Below are positions 34,561-42,987 of a stretch of 44,420 bases of DNA, in pieces. Position numbers and translations under genes: made by a program. Origin of the DNA: Aquimixticola soesokkakensis. GTDB taxonomy: Bacteria > Pseudomonadota > Alphaproteobacteria > Rhodobacterales > Rhodobacteraceae. Position 1 is the first letter of the stretch, and each line of letters starts with the position of its first letter. A model generated the notes under the pieces. That model was not told the origin of the DNA. It worked only from the letters and a program-made list of their open reading frames with translations, and did no database searches. Location of the stretch: positions 1-44,420 of the forward strand of contig NZ_FWFS01000015.1 in NCBI RefSeq assembly GCF_900172375.1, read 5' to 3'.

Positions 34561-36420
34561 TTAGACTCCATGCCGCTGTTTTTTGCGGAATTCTTCTTGT
34601 CCCTTGCGGGCCTTGTTGACCGAAGCGCGAGGGCTGACCTCGGGAACGCCGACATACCAATCGGCCCCGCCGGGGGTCCAAGTGTAGGCGTCGGAATTGA
34701 TGCAGATGACGGTGGTGGCATCGGTGGTCTGTGCCCATTCCATTGCGGCCTCAAGGTCGGCGAGGCTGTCGCACTGGCGGGCATAGGCTCCCATCGCCTC
34801 GGCGTGTTTGACGAAATCGACATGGCGCACGTTGGTCGGATCCACGACGCGGCTGTCTTTGAGCAGGTTGTTGAAACCCGCGCCGCCCATGCCGGTTTGC
34901 AGCCGGTTGATGACCCCGAAGCCGCCATTGTCGCACACGACGACAATCATCTTGTGCCCGGCGATCACCGACGAATGGATGTCCGAGTTCATCATCATGT
35001 AGGACCCGTCGCCCAACATGACGATCGGCGTGCCTTTGCCGCCCATTGCCATCGCGTGACCCCAAGCACCCGCGATCTCGTAGCCCATGCAGGAAAAGCC
35101 GAACTCGCAGTCGAAGGTATGCGGCGACTTGCAGCGCCAGTTCTTGATGGTCTCACCCGGCAGGCCACCCGCAGCTGTGACCAGAACGTCGTCGGGCCGG
35201 GCGACCTTGTTCACAACCGCAATGACCTGCGCGTAGGAGGGAACGACCTGATTGGTCGGGGCTTGCCCTTCGTCCAGGAGGTCGTTCCATTCCTTGTACC
35301 AAGCCTGCGCCTGAACCATCCGTTCAGCCGGCGCGGCCCAGTCTCCAAGCTTCGCGTCCAGATCATTTACGCATTCCAGCGCATCGCCGACGACGGGCGT
35401 GGCGCGGTGTTTGAGCGAGTCGAAACGGGCGGCATTGATGTTGATGAATCTGGCGTCCTTGGGGAAAGTTGTCCACGACCCCGTGGTGAAATCCTGCATG
35501 CGCGTGCCGATTGCGACAATGACATCCGCGGATTCGGACAGTTTCCGTGCGGCTTCGCTTCCTTCGATGCCCATCGCGCCAACGTAAACCGGGTCGTCAT
35601 GGCAGACAGCTCCTTTGCCCGCGATGGATTCAGCCATCGGAATCCCGCGCTTTTTGGCAAAGGCCGCGACCGCAGCCTCGGCGCCGGAATAGCGCACACC
35701 GCCGCCCGAGATGATCAACGGGTTTTTCGCGGATTTCAGAACCTCGACCGCTTCTGCAACCTGATCGACAGAGGGGCGCGGGCGCGGGATCGCCCAAATT
35801 TTTTCTTCGAAAAATTCCTCGGGATAGTCATAGGCCAGCTCTTGCGTGTCCTGCGGCAGACCGATGAACGCGGGGCCGCAATCGGCTGGATCGAGCATCG
35901 TGGCGATCGCCTGCGGCAACGACTGGATGATCTGCGCCGGATGCACGATGCGGTCCCAGTAACGGGTCACGGCCTTGAACGAGTCGTTCACGGTCAGAGT
36001 GGGATCGCCAAAGTGCTCGACCTGTTGTAGCACGGGATCGGGCAGGCGATTCACATAGGTATCACCCGAGATCAACAGAACAGGCAAACGGTTCGCATGC
36101 GCCACGCCGGCGGCCGTCACCATGTTGGTGGCGCCAGGCCCGACGGACGAGGCCGCGATCATGATCTGACGACGTTTTTTCGACTTGGCATAGCCAATGG
36201 CGGCAAGCGCCATGGACTGTTCGTTTTGACCGCGCCAGGTGGGCAGCTGGTCCTGTACGCGCTCCAGTGCCTCTGCAAAGCAGGTGACGTTGCCGTGACC
36301 GAAAATCCCGAAAACGCCCGCGAACAGAGGGACCGTTTCTCCGTCGATTCGAGTCTTTTGGGCGCAAAGATAGCGCACGAGAGCTTGCGCCATTGTAAGG
36401 CGCACGGTTTTCGAATCCAT
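34561..36420 (-). CDS. iolD: 3D-(3,5/4)-trihydroxycyclohexane-1,2-dione hydrolase (IolD), thiamine-diphosphate enzyme
   Basis: 619 residues. The N-terminal ThDP half has the TWRGQNEQSMALAAIGYAKS segment with the cofactor-activating Glu and VGPGATNMVTAAGVAHANRL. The central domain carries NPLIISGGGVRYSGAE. The C-terminal half has the ThDP-binding VMLGDGSYMMMNSDI...CDNGGFG motif. IolD opens the ring of the diketone to 5-deoxy-D-glucuronate. It is the first gene of the minus-strand operon, divergent from iolG, with GGAGGAA before its ATG. The family and context fit well together. Confidence 0.95.
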   Translation of the reverse strand: MDSKTVRLTMAQALVRYLCAQKTRIDGETVPLFAGVFGIFGHGNVTCFAEALERVQDQLPTWRGQNEQSMALAAIGYAKSKKRRQIMIAASSVGPGATNMVTAAGVAHANRLPVLLISGDTYVNRLPDPVLQQVEHFGDPTLTVNDSFKAVTRYWDRIVHPAQIIQSLPQAIATMLDPADCGPAFIGLPQDTQELAYDYPEEFFEEKIWAIPRPRPSVDQVAEAVEVLKSAKNPLIISGGGVRYSGAEAAVAAFAKKRGIPMAESIAGKGAVCHDDPVYVGAMGIEGSEAARKLSESADVIVAIGTRMQDFTTGSWTTFPKDARFININAARFDSLKHRATPVVGDALECVNDLDAKLGDWAAPAERMVQAQAWYKEWNDLLDEGQAPTNQVVPSYAQVIAVVNKVARPDDVLVTAAGGLPGETIKNWRCKSPHTFDCEFGFSCMGYEIAGAWGHAMAMGGKGTPIVMLGDGSYMMMNSDIHSSVIAGHKMIVVVCDNGGFGVINRLQTGMGGAGFNNLLKDSRVVDPTNVRHVDFVKHAEAMGAYARQCDSLADLEAAMEWAQTTDATTVICINSDAYTWTPGGADWYVGVPEVSPRASVNKARKGQEEFRKKQRHGV

Positions 36421-36481
36421 TTAGAGTTCCTCCCGGATTGCTTCGCAAGCACCGCTCCACCGGCACTCTGCGAAATACTTA

Positions 36482-36516
36482 TTGACAATACTTACAGTTT
36501 GCAATGATCATTGCAA
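36482..36516 (+). promoter_or_regulatory. Divergent iol promoter region with an 18-bp perfect palindrome
   Basis: A TTGACA -35 element (36482-36487) points toward iolG. The perfect palindrome TTGCAATGATCATTGCAA (36499-36516) covers the place expected for the -10, about 20 bases before the iolG start. A repressor bound there would block the plus operon and perhaps the divergent iolD operon. The RpiR regulator encoded at the end of the plus operon is the natural candidate. Confidence 0.7.
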
Positions 36517-36536
36517 CAGAAAAATGGGAGGCCACA

Positions 36537-37544
36537 ATGCCACGAATTTCTGTACTCGGATGCGGACGAATTGGTCGTATGCATGCCGACAATATCGCAA
36601 CGCATCCGCAAGCCACGCTCGCGGGCGTCTTTGATACCCACGCCCCCTTCGCTGCCGAGATCGCGTCGAAACACGGCGTAACCAACTTTGCCTCTGCCCT
36701 GGAGGCGATCAACTCGGACGATGTTGACGCCGTTCTGATCGCGACCCCGACCTCGACACACGTCGAGTTTCTGGAGGCCTGCGTCAAGGCCGGAAAAGCC
36801 GTGCTATGCGAGAAGCCGATCGACCTGTCTCTCGAGCGGGTCAACGCCCTGGCCAAGCGAATCGAAGGCACCAAAGTGCCGATCATGTTGGGATTTGTGC
36901 GCCGCTTTGATCCCGGCCACGCGGCGGCTGAACGGGCCCGCGCGGCAGGCGAAATCGGCGAGTTACATCAGGTGACGATCACGTCGCGCGACCCCGGCAT
37001 GGCACCGGATGGCTATATCAAGACGTCGGGCGGCATTTTCCGCGATATGACGATTCACGATCTCGATCTTGCGCGTTTCTTGCTGGGTGAAGAGGTGACT
37101 GAGGTGACGGCTACCGGCTCGCGCCTCGTGAACCCCACCCTGATGGATGAATGCGACGATTACGACACGGTTGTCGTCATTCTGAAGACCGCCAGCGGCA
37201 AGCAGGCTGTGATCACCAACTCCCGCGAAGCGGTTTATGGCTATGACCAGCGTATCGAAATGCTGGGTTCCAAGGGGATGCTGGTCACCGACAACCATCA
37301 CAACCACTCGATGAAGAAATATCTGGCAACCGAGACCAATGTGTCCTCGCCCCTGCAGCACTTCTTTATCGAGCGCTACGGCGCAGCCTTTGACGTCGAG
37401 ATCAGCAAGTTCGTCGATGCCATCGAAAACGGCGCGCCGGTCCCGGTCGGTTTCGAGGATGGTCGTCTGGCCCTGCTGCTGGCCGATGCCTGCTTCAAGT
37501 CTGTGGCCGAGGGGCGCACCGTACTGACAAGCGAGTTTGCCTGA
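36537..37544 (+). CDS. iolG: Inositol 2-dehydrogenase (IolG), Gfo/Idh/MocA family
   Basis: 335 residues. NAD site ISVLGCGRIGRMHADNI, catalytic Lys in VLCEKPIDLSLERV, IolG-typical LGFVRRFDPGHAAAE, and FRDMTIHDLDLARFLLG with the catalytic Asp and His. The C-terminal FIERYGAAFDVEISKFVDAI and ENGAPVPVGFEDGRLALLLA fit IolG. It oxidises myo-inositol (or another isomer) at C2 to the inosose used by IolE. The ATG at 36537 follows GGGAGG by 4 bases; the in-frame start at 36504 lies in the palindrome and is rejected. First gene of the plus operon. Confidence 0.93.
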   Translation: MPRISVLGCGRIGRMHADNIATHPQATLAGVFDTHAPFAAEIASKHGVTNFASALEAINSDDVDAVLIATPTSTHVEFLEACVKAGKAVLCEKPIDLSLERVNALAKRIEGTKVPIMLGFVRRFDPGHAAAERARAAGEIGELHQVTITSRDPGMAPDGYIKTSGGIFRDMTIHDLDLARFLLGEEVTEVTATGSRLVNPTLMDECDDYDTVVVILKTASGKQAVITNSREAVYGYDQRIEMLGSKGMLVTDNHHNHSMKKYLATETNVSSPLQHFFIERYGAAFDVEISKFVDAIENGAPVPVGFEDGRLALLLADACFKSVAEGRTVLTSEFA

Positions 37545-37545
37545 C

Positions 37546-38976
37546 ATGTACGAAAAATTCGGAATTTTCATCGACGGTGCCTGGACTGCGGGTTCAGGCA
37601 CCTCTCAAGTCATGTCGCCCGTCACGGAAAAATCGCTCGGGACGATCGCGACCGCGGCCGTTGCCGACACGCAAAACGCGATTGATGCGGCGGCCAAGGC
37701 CCTCCCGGCTCTGGTGGCCATGGGCGGGTTCGGCCGGGCCGACGCGCTGCATAAGGCCGCCGACGAGATGATCGCGCGGGCTGACGAGGCCGCGACCATG
37801 ATCTCGACCGAGACCGGCAAGCCCATTGCACAGGCGGGACGCGAATGGGTCCTCGCCTGCGACCAATTCCGTTGGTACGCGGAAGAGGCGCGCCGTATCT
37901 ACGGGCGGACCGTCGAAAGCCGTGTGCCCGGTGGGCGCTTTGAAATCAGCCGCGAGCCTGTGGGTGTCGTTGGCGCGTTTACGGCCTGGAACTTCCCGGC
38001 AGCTCTTCCAGCGCGCAAACTCGCCCCTGCCCTCGCGGCAGGTTGCCCTGTGGTTCTGCGACCGTCGTCACAGACCCCCGGCGTTGCAATGGTTATGGTG
38101 GACTGCCTGCGCGCGGCGGGCCTGCCGGACGGGGCGGTCAACCTCGTCGTCGGCAACACCGACCAGACCTATGGCCCGATTATGGCAGACCCGCGCGTGC
38201 GCAAGGTTTCGCTCACAGGCTCGACGCGCGTAGGTCAGCAAATGATCCGCGACGCGGCCGAGACGGTCAAAAAGGTTTCGATGGAGCTTGGCGGCAACGC
38301 GCCGCTGATCGTGTACGATGATGCAGATCTGGATATGGCGCTCGACGCGATCGTTGCCACGAAATACGCGAACTGCGGGCAGGTTTGCGTGACCCCGGAC
38401 CGCATGTTCGTCCACGAAGCCCTGTATGAGCGGTTTGTCGAAGGCTTTGTGGCCCGCACGAGCAAGATCAAGCTGGGTGATGGCCTGGATCCGAGCGTGG
38501 GGATGGGGCCGCTGATCAATGCGCGCAGCCTCGAAACGATCGACCGGATCGTTCAGGATGCCGTATCGGGCGGCGCGACCCTTGCTTTTGGCGGCAAGCG
38601 GCCTTCGGCCTTCAACACGGGCCACTTCTACGAGCCGACCGTCCTGACCAATGTGTCCGACGATCAGGAGGTGTTCGCAGAGGAAAACTTCGGCCCCGTT
38701 GCGGCCATCACGTCGTTTTCCGGTGACGACGAGGTTCTGACCCGGGCGAACAACTCCACCATGGGGCTGTCTGCCTATGCTTTTACCGCCTCGCCCGAGC
38801 GCGCGCGCAGGACGGTCAAGGCTTTGAAGGCCGGTATGGTGGGGATCAACAGCTTTGCTTTGGCCGCTTCCGAAGCCCCCTTTGGCGGCACCAATTTCTC
38901 CGGTCTGGGCCGGGAAGGCGGCAGCGAGGGTATTGAGGACTACCTTGACACCAAGCTCGCCCAGATCGTGTTCTGA
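37546..38976 (+). CDS. NAD(P)-dependent aldehyde dehydrogenase
   Basis: 476 residues. Standard fold motifs: FTAWNFPAALPARKL, VSLTGSTRVGQQMI, general-base Glu in SMELGGNAPLIV, nucleophile Cys in NCGQVCVTPDRMF, and FAEENFGPVA. It resembles the semialdehyde/glycolaldehyde group (SSADH-like), not the CoA-dependent IolA (MmsA) group, so it should give a free acid. The start is the ATG one base after the iolG stop. Before the aldolase gene it may oxidise the aldehyde released by that enzyme; this is inferred from order only. Confidence 0.9.
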   Translation: MYEKFGIFIDGAWTAGSGTSQVMSPVTEKSLGTIATAAVADTQNAIDAAAKALPALVAMGGFGRADALHKAADEMIARADEAATMISTETGKPIAQAGREWVLACDQFRWYAEEARRIYGRTVESRVPGGRFEISREPVGVVGAFTAWNFPAALPARKLAPALAAGCPVVLRPSSQTPGVAMVMVDCLRAAGLPDGAVNLVVGNTDQTYGPIMADPRVRKVSLTGSTRVGQQMIRDAAETVKKVSMELGGNAPLIVYDDADLDMALDAIVATKYANCGQVCVTPDRMFVHEALYERFVEGFVARTSKIKLGDGLDPSVGMGPLINARSLETIDRIVQDAVSGGATLAFGGKRPSAFNTGHFYEPTVLTNVSDDQEVFAEENFGPVAAITSFSGDDEVLTRANNSTMGLSAYAFTASPERARRTVKALKAGMVGINSFALAASEAPFGGTNFSGLGREGGSEGIEDYLDTKLAQIVF

Positions 38977-38985
38977 GGAGCCATC

Positions 38986-39807
38986 ATGTCAATTAACAAA
39001 GTGAAAACCCTCTGGGCCGAGGGCAAACCCGTGTTGCATGGCTGGCTTTCCATTGGCAACCCGTTCACCGCCGAGATCATGGCCGCGCAGGGTTATGATG
39101 CGATCTCCATCGACATCCAGCACGGCGCGCTCGATTATTCCGCGGTGCTGCCGATGTTTCAAGCGATGCGCGCCAGTGGCGTGACCATCGGGGCGCGTGT
39201 GCCGTGGCTCGAACCAGGCATCATCATGAAAGCCCTCGATGCGGGGGCGATGAACATCATCTGCCCGATGATCAACACCGCCGAGCAAGCCGCCGAATTT
39301 GTCAGCTACATGCGTTACCCGCCTTATGGTCAGCGCAGTTTCGGACCCACCCGGGCGGGCGTCGCCCTACCCGGCTACGGTCTGGGGATGAACTCAGAGG
39401 TCCTGGCCCTTGCGATGATCGAAACCGCCGAAGGTGTCGCAAACCTGGACGCCATTGCGGCGACGCCGGGCCTTGACGGGATCTACGTCGGCCCTGCCGA
39501 TCTGACGCTCGGCACTCAGGAAGGCCGGCTCGCTCCGGGGTTCGATCGTGAAGAACCGGAGATGATCGAGCTTATCCAGCACATCGCAAAGGTCTGTGAA
39601 AAGAACGGCATCAAGGCCTGCCTGCATTGTGGCACTCCGGAATACGCCGCCAAGGCCGCCGGTTGGGGTTATAGCCTGACAACCGTCTCCGGGGACACCC
39701 GACTTTTGGCGGGAGCCGCAGCCGCGAGCGTCAAGCGTTTTCGCGATCTGACCGGTACCCAGGAGGCTCCGGCGGCCGGTGCGGTCTCAAAAGGAGGAGC
39801 ATACTGA
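38986..39807 (+). CDS. HpcH/HpaI family aldolase
   Basis: 273 residues. Class II pyruvate aldolase pattern: GWLSIGNPFTAEIMAAQGYD, the catalytic His in SIDIQHGALDY, Arg in IGARVPWLEPG, metal-ligand Glu in AMIETAEGVANLD and Asp in YVGPADLTLG. Such enzymes cleave 2-keto-3-deoxy or 4-hydroxy-2-keto acids into pyruvate and an aldehyde without phosphorylation. AGGAG precedes the ATG 9 bases after the aldehyde dehydrogenase stop. The final ~15 residues (APAAGAVSKGGAY) extend past the usual core. In this cluster it could replace the IolJ aldolase step with a non-phosphorylated substrate. Confidence 0.9.
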   Translation: MSINKVKTLWAEGKPVLHGWLSIGNPFTAEIMAAQGYDAISIDIQHGALDYSAVLPMFQAMRASGVTIGARVPWLEPGIIMKALDAGAMNIICPMINTAEQAAEFVSYMRYPPYGQRSFGPTRAGVALPGYGLGMNSEVLALAMIETAEGVANLDAIAATPGLDGIYVGPADLTLGTQEGRLAPGFDREEPEMIELIQHIAKVCEKNGIKACLHCGTPEYAAKAAGWGYSLTTVSGDTRLLAGAAAASVKRFRDLTGTQEAPAAGAVSKGGAY

Positions 39808-40781
39808 TGGTACATGTTGTTGTTGCGGGGCCTTTGCATGCATCGGGCAGAGCCATTCTGGACAATGCCAAAGACGTGACGGTCACCTATATCGCGGAGA
39901 CCTCCGAGGCGAGCCTCGCCGCCGAGATCGCGGGCGCGGATGCGGTCCTGCTCAGAACCCAGCCTCTGGGTGCGCGGACCGTCGATCTGGCGCCGAATCT
40001 CAAGATCGTCTCGCGCCACGGCGTCGGCTATGACGCGGTCGACTTGGCGGCGCTCAACAGCCGCGGCATTGCCTTGTCGGTTTGTGGCGATGTCAATTCG
40101 ACCTCGGTCGCCGAACATTCCGCCATGATGATCCTTGCCGCGTGCAAACGCGCGCTCCGGTCCGATATATCTGTGCGGACTGGGCCGTGGGAATGGCGCA
40201 ACAAGCTCGAGGCCCGGGATGTCAGCGGGCAGAACCTTCTGCTGGTCGGCTACGGTCGCATTGGCCGCAAGACTGCGGACATGATGCGGGCATTCAACAT
40301 GAATGTGCGCGCCTTTGATCCCTACCTGATGAAACAAGGTTGGCCCGAAAACGGCGTTACTTGCGTGAAAACGCTCGACGATGGGCTGGCTTGGGCGGAT
40401 GTCCTGTGCTTTTGCCTGCCGCACACGGGCGCGCCCTTGATCGGCGCGGCGGAATTCGAGCGGATGCGCGACGGTGTCGTGGTGGTGAATACCTCTCGCG
40501 GCGGCATCCTCGATGAACATGCCATGATAGCGGCCCTCGCCAGCGGCAAGGTCGGCGCGGCCGGACTTGATGTCTTCCATCAGGAACCGATACCGCATGA
40601 CCATCCCTTGGCAGGCTTCGACCAGGTCCTACTCTCGCCGCATATCGGTGGATTGACGCTGGATGCCGCCGAACGCATGGCCGTTTCCTCAGCGGAAAAC
40701 ATTCTCGACTATTTCAACGGGACGATCGATCCCGCGTTGATCGTAAACAAGGACAAGTTCAATGTTGCCCTCCAAAACTAA
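39807..40781 (+). CDS. D-2-hydroxyacid dehydrogenase (SerA/GhrB-like family)
   Basis: 324 residues. Substrate-domain SRHGVGYDAVDL with NST-type loop SVAEHSAMMILA, NAD site LLLVGYGRIGRKTADMM, catalytic Arg in VVVNTSRGGILDE, Glu in VFHQEPIPHDHPL and His in LLSPHIGGLTLDA. It interconverts a 2-keto acid and a D-2-hydroxy acid. Start and stop of the neighbouring genes overlap (TGATG with the aldolase, 20 bases with the next oxidoreductase), so it is translationally coupled. Possible substrates are tartronate semialdehyde-, hydroxypyruvate- or glyoxylate-like products of the aldolase branch. Confidence 0.9.
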   Translation: MVHVVVAGPLHASGRAILDNAKDVTVTYIAETSEASLAAEIAGADAVLLRTQPLGARTVDLAPNLKIVSRHGVGYDAVDLAALNSRGIALSVCGDVNSTSVAEHSAMMILAACKRALRSDISVRTGPWEWRNKLEARDVSGQNLLLVGYGRIGRKTADMMRAFNMNVRAFDPYLMKQGWPENGVTCVKTLDDGLAWADVLCFCLPHTGAPLIGAAEFERMRDGVVVVNTSRGGILDEHAMIAALASGKVGAAGLDVFHQEPIPHDHPLAGFDQVLLSPHIGGLTLDAAERMAVSSAENILDYFNGTIDPALIVNKDKFNVALQN

Positions 40782-41889
40782 GATCAAGGTCGGCCTGATC
40801 GGTACCGGCTTCATGGGCAAGGCCCACGCTTTCGGGTTCACCAATGCCTCGCGCGTCTTCGATCTTCCGGTCGAGGCCGAGCTGGACACCGTCGCAGACA
40901 TCAACGAGGCCGAAGCCGGGCGTGCGGCGCGTGCCTTCGGATTTGCCAAGGCGACCGCCGATTGGCGTGACATCATTGCCGACCCGGAAATCGGGATCGT
41001 CTCGATCACGGCGCCCAATGCCCTGCACAAGGAGATGGCGCTGGCGGCGATTGCCGCGGGCAAGCATGTCTATTGCGAAAAGCCCCTTGCACCGCTTGCG
41101 CAGGACGCACGCGAGATGGCCGAGGCCGCCGAGGCTGCGGGCGTGAAAACGCAGGTCGGGTTCAACTATCTGTGCAATCCGATGCTGAAACTTGCCCGCG
41201 CCATGATCGAGGCGGGCGAGTTGGGTGAAATCCACGGCTATCGCGGGCTGCACGCCGAAGATTACATGGCGGATGCCACTGGCCCGTTCACCTTCCGCCA
41301 TGACCCGGCCGGCGGCGGCGCCCTGGCCGATCTCGGTAGCCACGCCTTGGCCACAGCCGAGTTCCTGCTGGGCTCCGTGACCGACGTCATGGGCGATTGC
41401 GTGACGGTCATCGACGCCCGCACGGACGCAAGCGGCACGACGCGCAAGATCGAAGTCGACGACATAGGACGTGCCTTTTTGCGGTTCGAAAACGGGGCCT
41501 CGGGCTCCATCGAAGCCAATTGGGTAGCGACGGGCCGCAAAATGCAGCACGATTTCGAAGTGTTCGGGTCCAAAGGCGCGCTCGCGTTCAGCCAGGAACG
41601 CTTCAACGAGCTGCATTTCTATTCGACGGACGATGCCGCAGGGCGTCAGGGATTTCGCAAGATCGAGGCCGCGCCTGCGCACCCGCCTTACGGGCTGTTC
41701 TGCGTCGCGCCCGGGCATCAGATCGGGTTCAACGACCTCAAGGCGATCGAGGTCGCAGGCTACCTGAACGCCATCAACGGAGACGGCGCAGAGCCGTTCA
41801 ATTTCCGCGCGGGGCTTCGCATCCAGACAGTGCTGGAGGACATCCAGCAGTCCTCTCTGGAACGCGCCTGGCGCAAGGTGGGAGAATAA
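40762..41889 (+). CDS. Gfo/Idh/MocA family oxidoreductase
   Basis: 375 residues. NAD(P) site KVGLIGTGFMGKAHAFGF, catalytic Lys in VYCEKPLAPLAQD, GGALADLGSHALATAEFLLG with the conserved Asp and His, FRFENGASGSIEANWVA-type strand (here LRFENG) and C-terminal GHQIGFNDLKAIEVAGYLNA. Longer than IolG; the C-terminus resembles inositol/sugar dehydrogenases of the 370-390-residue group such as IolX/IolW-like proteins. The ATG lies 20 bases inside the hydroxyacid dehydrogenase gene. It may introduce alternative inositol isomers into the pathway. Confidence 0.9.
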   Translation: MLPSKTKIKVGLIGTGFMGKAHAFGFTNASRVFDLPVEAELDTVADINEAEAGRAARAFGFAKATADWRDIIADPEIGIVSITAPNALHKEMALAAIAAGKHVYCEKPLAPLAQDAREMAEAAEAAGVKTQVGFNYLCNPMLKLARAMIEAGELGEIHGYRGLHAEDYMADATGPFTFRHDPAGGGALADLGSHALATAEFLLGSVTDVMGDCVTVIDARTDASGTTRKIEVDDIGRAFLRFENGASGSIEANWVATGRKMQHDFEVFGSKGALAFSQERFNELHFYSTDDAAGRQGFRKIEAAPAHPPYGLFCVAPGHQIGFNDLKAIEVAGYLNAINGDGAEPFNFRAGLRIQTVLEDIQQSSLERAWRKVGE

Positions 41890-41890
41890 G

Positions 41891-42961
41891 ATGACAATAC
41901 GTTATGGCGTCGTGGGCGCAGGGTGGATTTCGCAAATTGCTTTTCTACCCGGTGTGGATGTGACCGGAAACTCCAAGACCACGGCTCTGGTCAGTGGCAA
42001 TCGCGATGCGAGCGAGCGTCTTGCGGAATTCTACGATATCGAGCACACATTCACATACGACCAGTATGATGAAATGCTTGCCGCCGATGTGGTGGATGCG
42101 GTCTATATCGCTCTGCCTAATTCCATGCATGCCGACTATGCGATCCGTGCCGCGAAGGCGGGCAAACATGTGATCGTCGAAAAACCCCTCGCGATTTCCG
42201 CAGCCGAATGCCGCGCGATGATCGAGGCGGCCGAGGCCGCGGGCGTCTACCTGATGACCGCGTACCGGCTGCACAACGAGCCGGGAACGGTCCATGCGTT
42301 GGAACTTATCCGTTCGGGCGCGATCGGGGATCCAAGGGTGTTTTCGTCGGTGTTCTCGTTTCAGGCCGGCCCGGACAACCATCGGCTCAAAGCGTCCCAT
42401 TGGGGCGGACCTTTGCAGGACATCGGCATTTATTGCGTGAATGCCGTTCGCCATATTTTTGCCGACGAACCTGTCGAAGTCACCGCTGTCCGTAATCAGA
42501 CCGACGACCCACGTTTTAGCGAAGTCGAGGAGACTTTCGCCGCCACCATGATGTTCCCCAAAGGGCGCGTCGCGCAATTTGTTGCCAGCTTCGGAGCAGA
42601 ACAGCTTGATACATACCGTATCTCCGGAACCGAAGGCGACATTGCGGTGGAATGCGCGTATGACTTTCAATCGCCGACCATCGTTCGTCTGACGCGCGGC
42701 GCGGAGGTCATCGAGCATGTCTTTGAGAAAACCGATCAGTTTGCAGGGCAAACCGCATATTTCTCCGACTGCATCACTGCAGGGGTTGCGCCTGAGGCCT
42801 GCGGCGAAGAGGGGCTCGCGGATGTCGAGATCCTCTTGGCTCTGGAGGAAGCCGTCAAGACTGGCACGGCACAAAAAATTGAGCTAGACCAGCGCAGGAG
42901 ACACCCTGACGCGACGATGGTTCGCCGTTTCGCCCCGACCGGGAGACGCTTGATGGTCTAA
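41891..42961 (+). CDS. Gfo/Idh/MocA family oxidoreductase, glucose-fructose-oxidoreductase-like
   Basis: 356 residues. NAD(P) site RYGVVGAGWISQIAFLPG, catalytic Lys in VIVEKPLAISAAE, TAYRLHNEPGTVHALELI and PLQDIGIYCVNAVRHIF, which match the glucose-fructose oxidoreductase/NADP-sugar dehydrogenase branch rather than IolG. Starts one base after the stop of the previous gene. No signal peptide, so it acts in the cytoplasm. It is the fourth oxidoreductase of this superfamily in the two operons and the least inositol-like by motif. Confidence 0.88.
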   Translation: MTIRYGVVGAGWISQIAFLPGVDVTGNSKTTALVSGNRDASERLAEFYDIEHTFTYDQYDEMLAADVVDAVYIALPNSMHADYAIRAAKAGKHVIVEKPLAISAAECRAMIEAAEAAGVYLMTAYRLHNEPGTVHALELIRSGAIGDPRVFSSVFSFQAGPDNHRLKASHWGGPLQDIGIYCVNAVRHIFADEPVEVTAVRNQTDDPRFSEVEETFAATMMFPKGRVAQFVASFGAEQLDTYRISGTEGDIAVECAYDFQSPTIVRLTRGAEVIEHVFEKTDQFAGQTAYFSDCITAGVAPEACGEEGLADVEILLALEEAVKTGTAQKIELDQRRRHPDATMVRRFAPTGRRLMV

Positions 42962-42987
42962 GGCAGGGGCTTGGGAGGAGTAAACCG

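Noticed and set aside
33934-36030. 698-codon plus-strand open frame over iolE and iolD
   Set aside because: Antisense to two genes with strong family motifs; low-complexity composition and no ribosome site.
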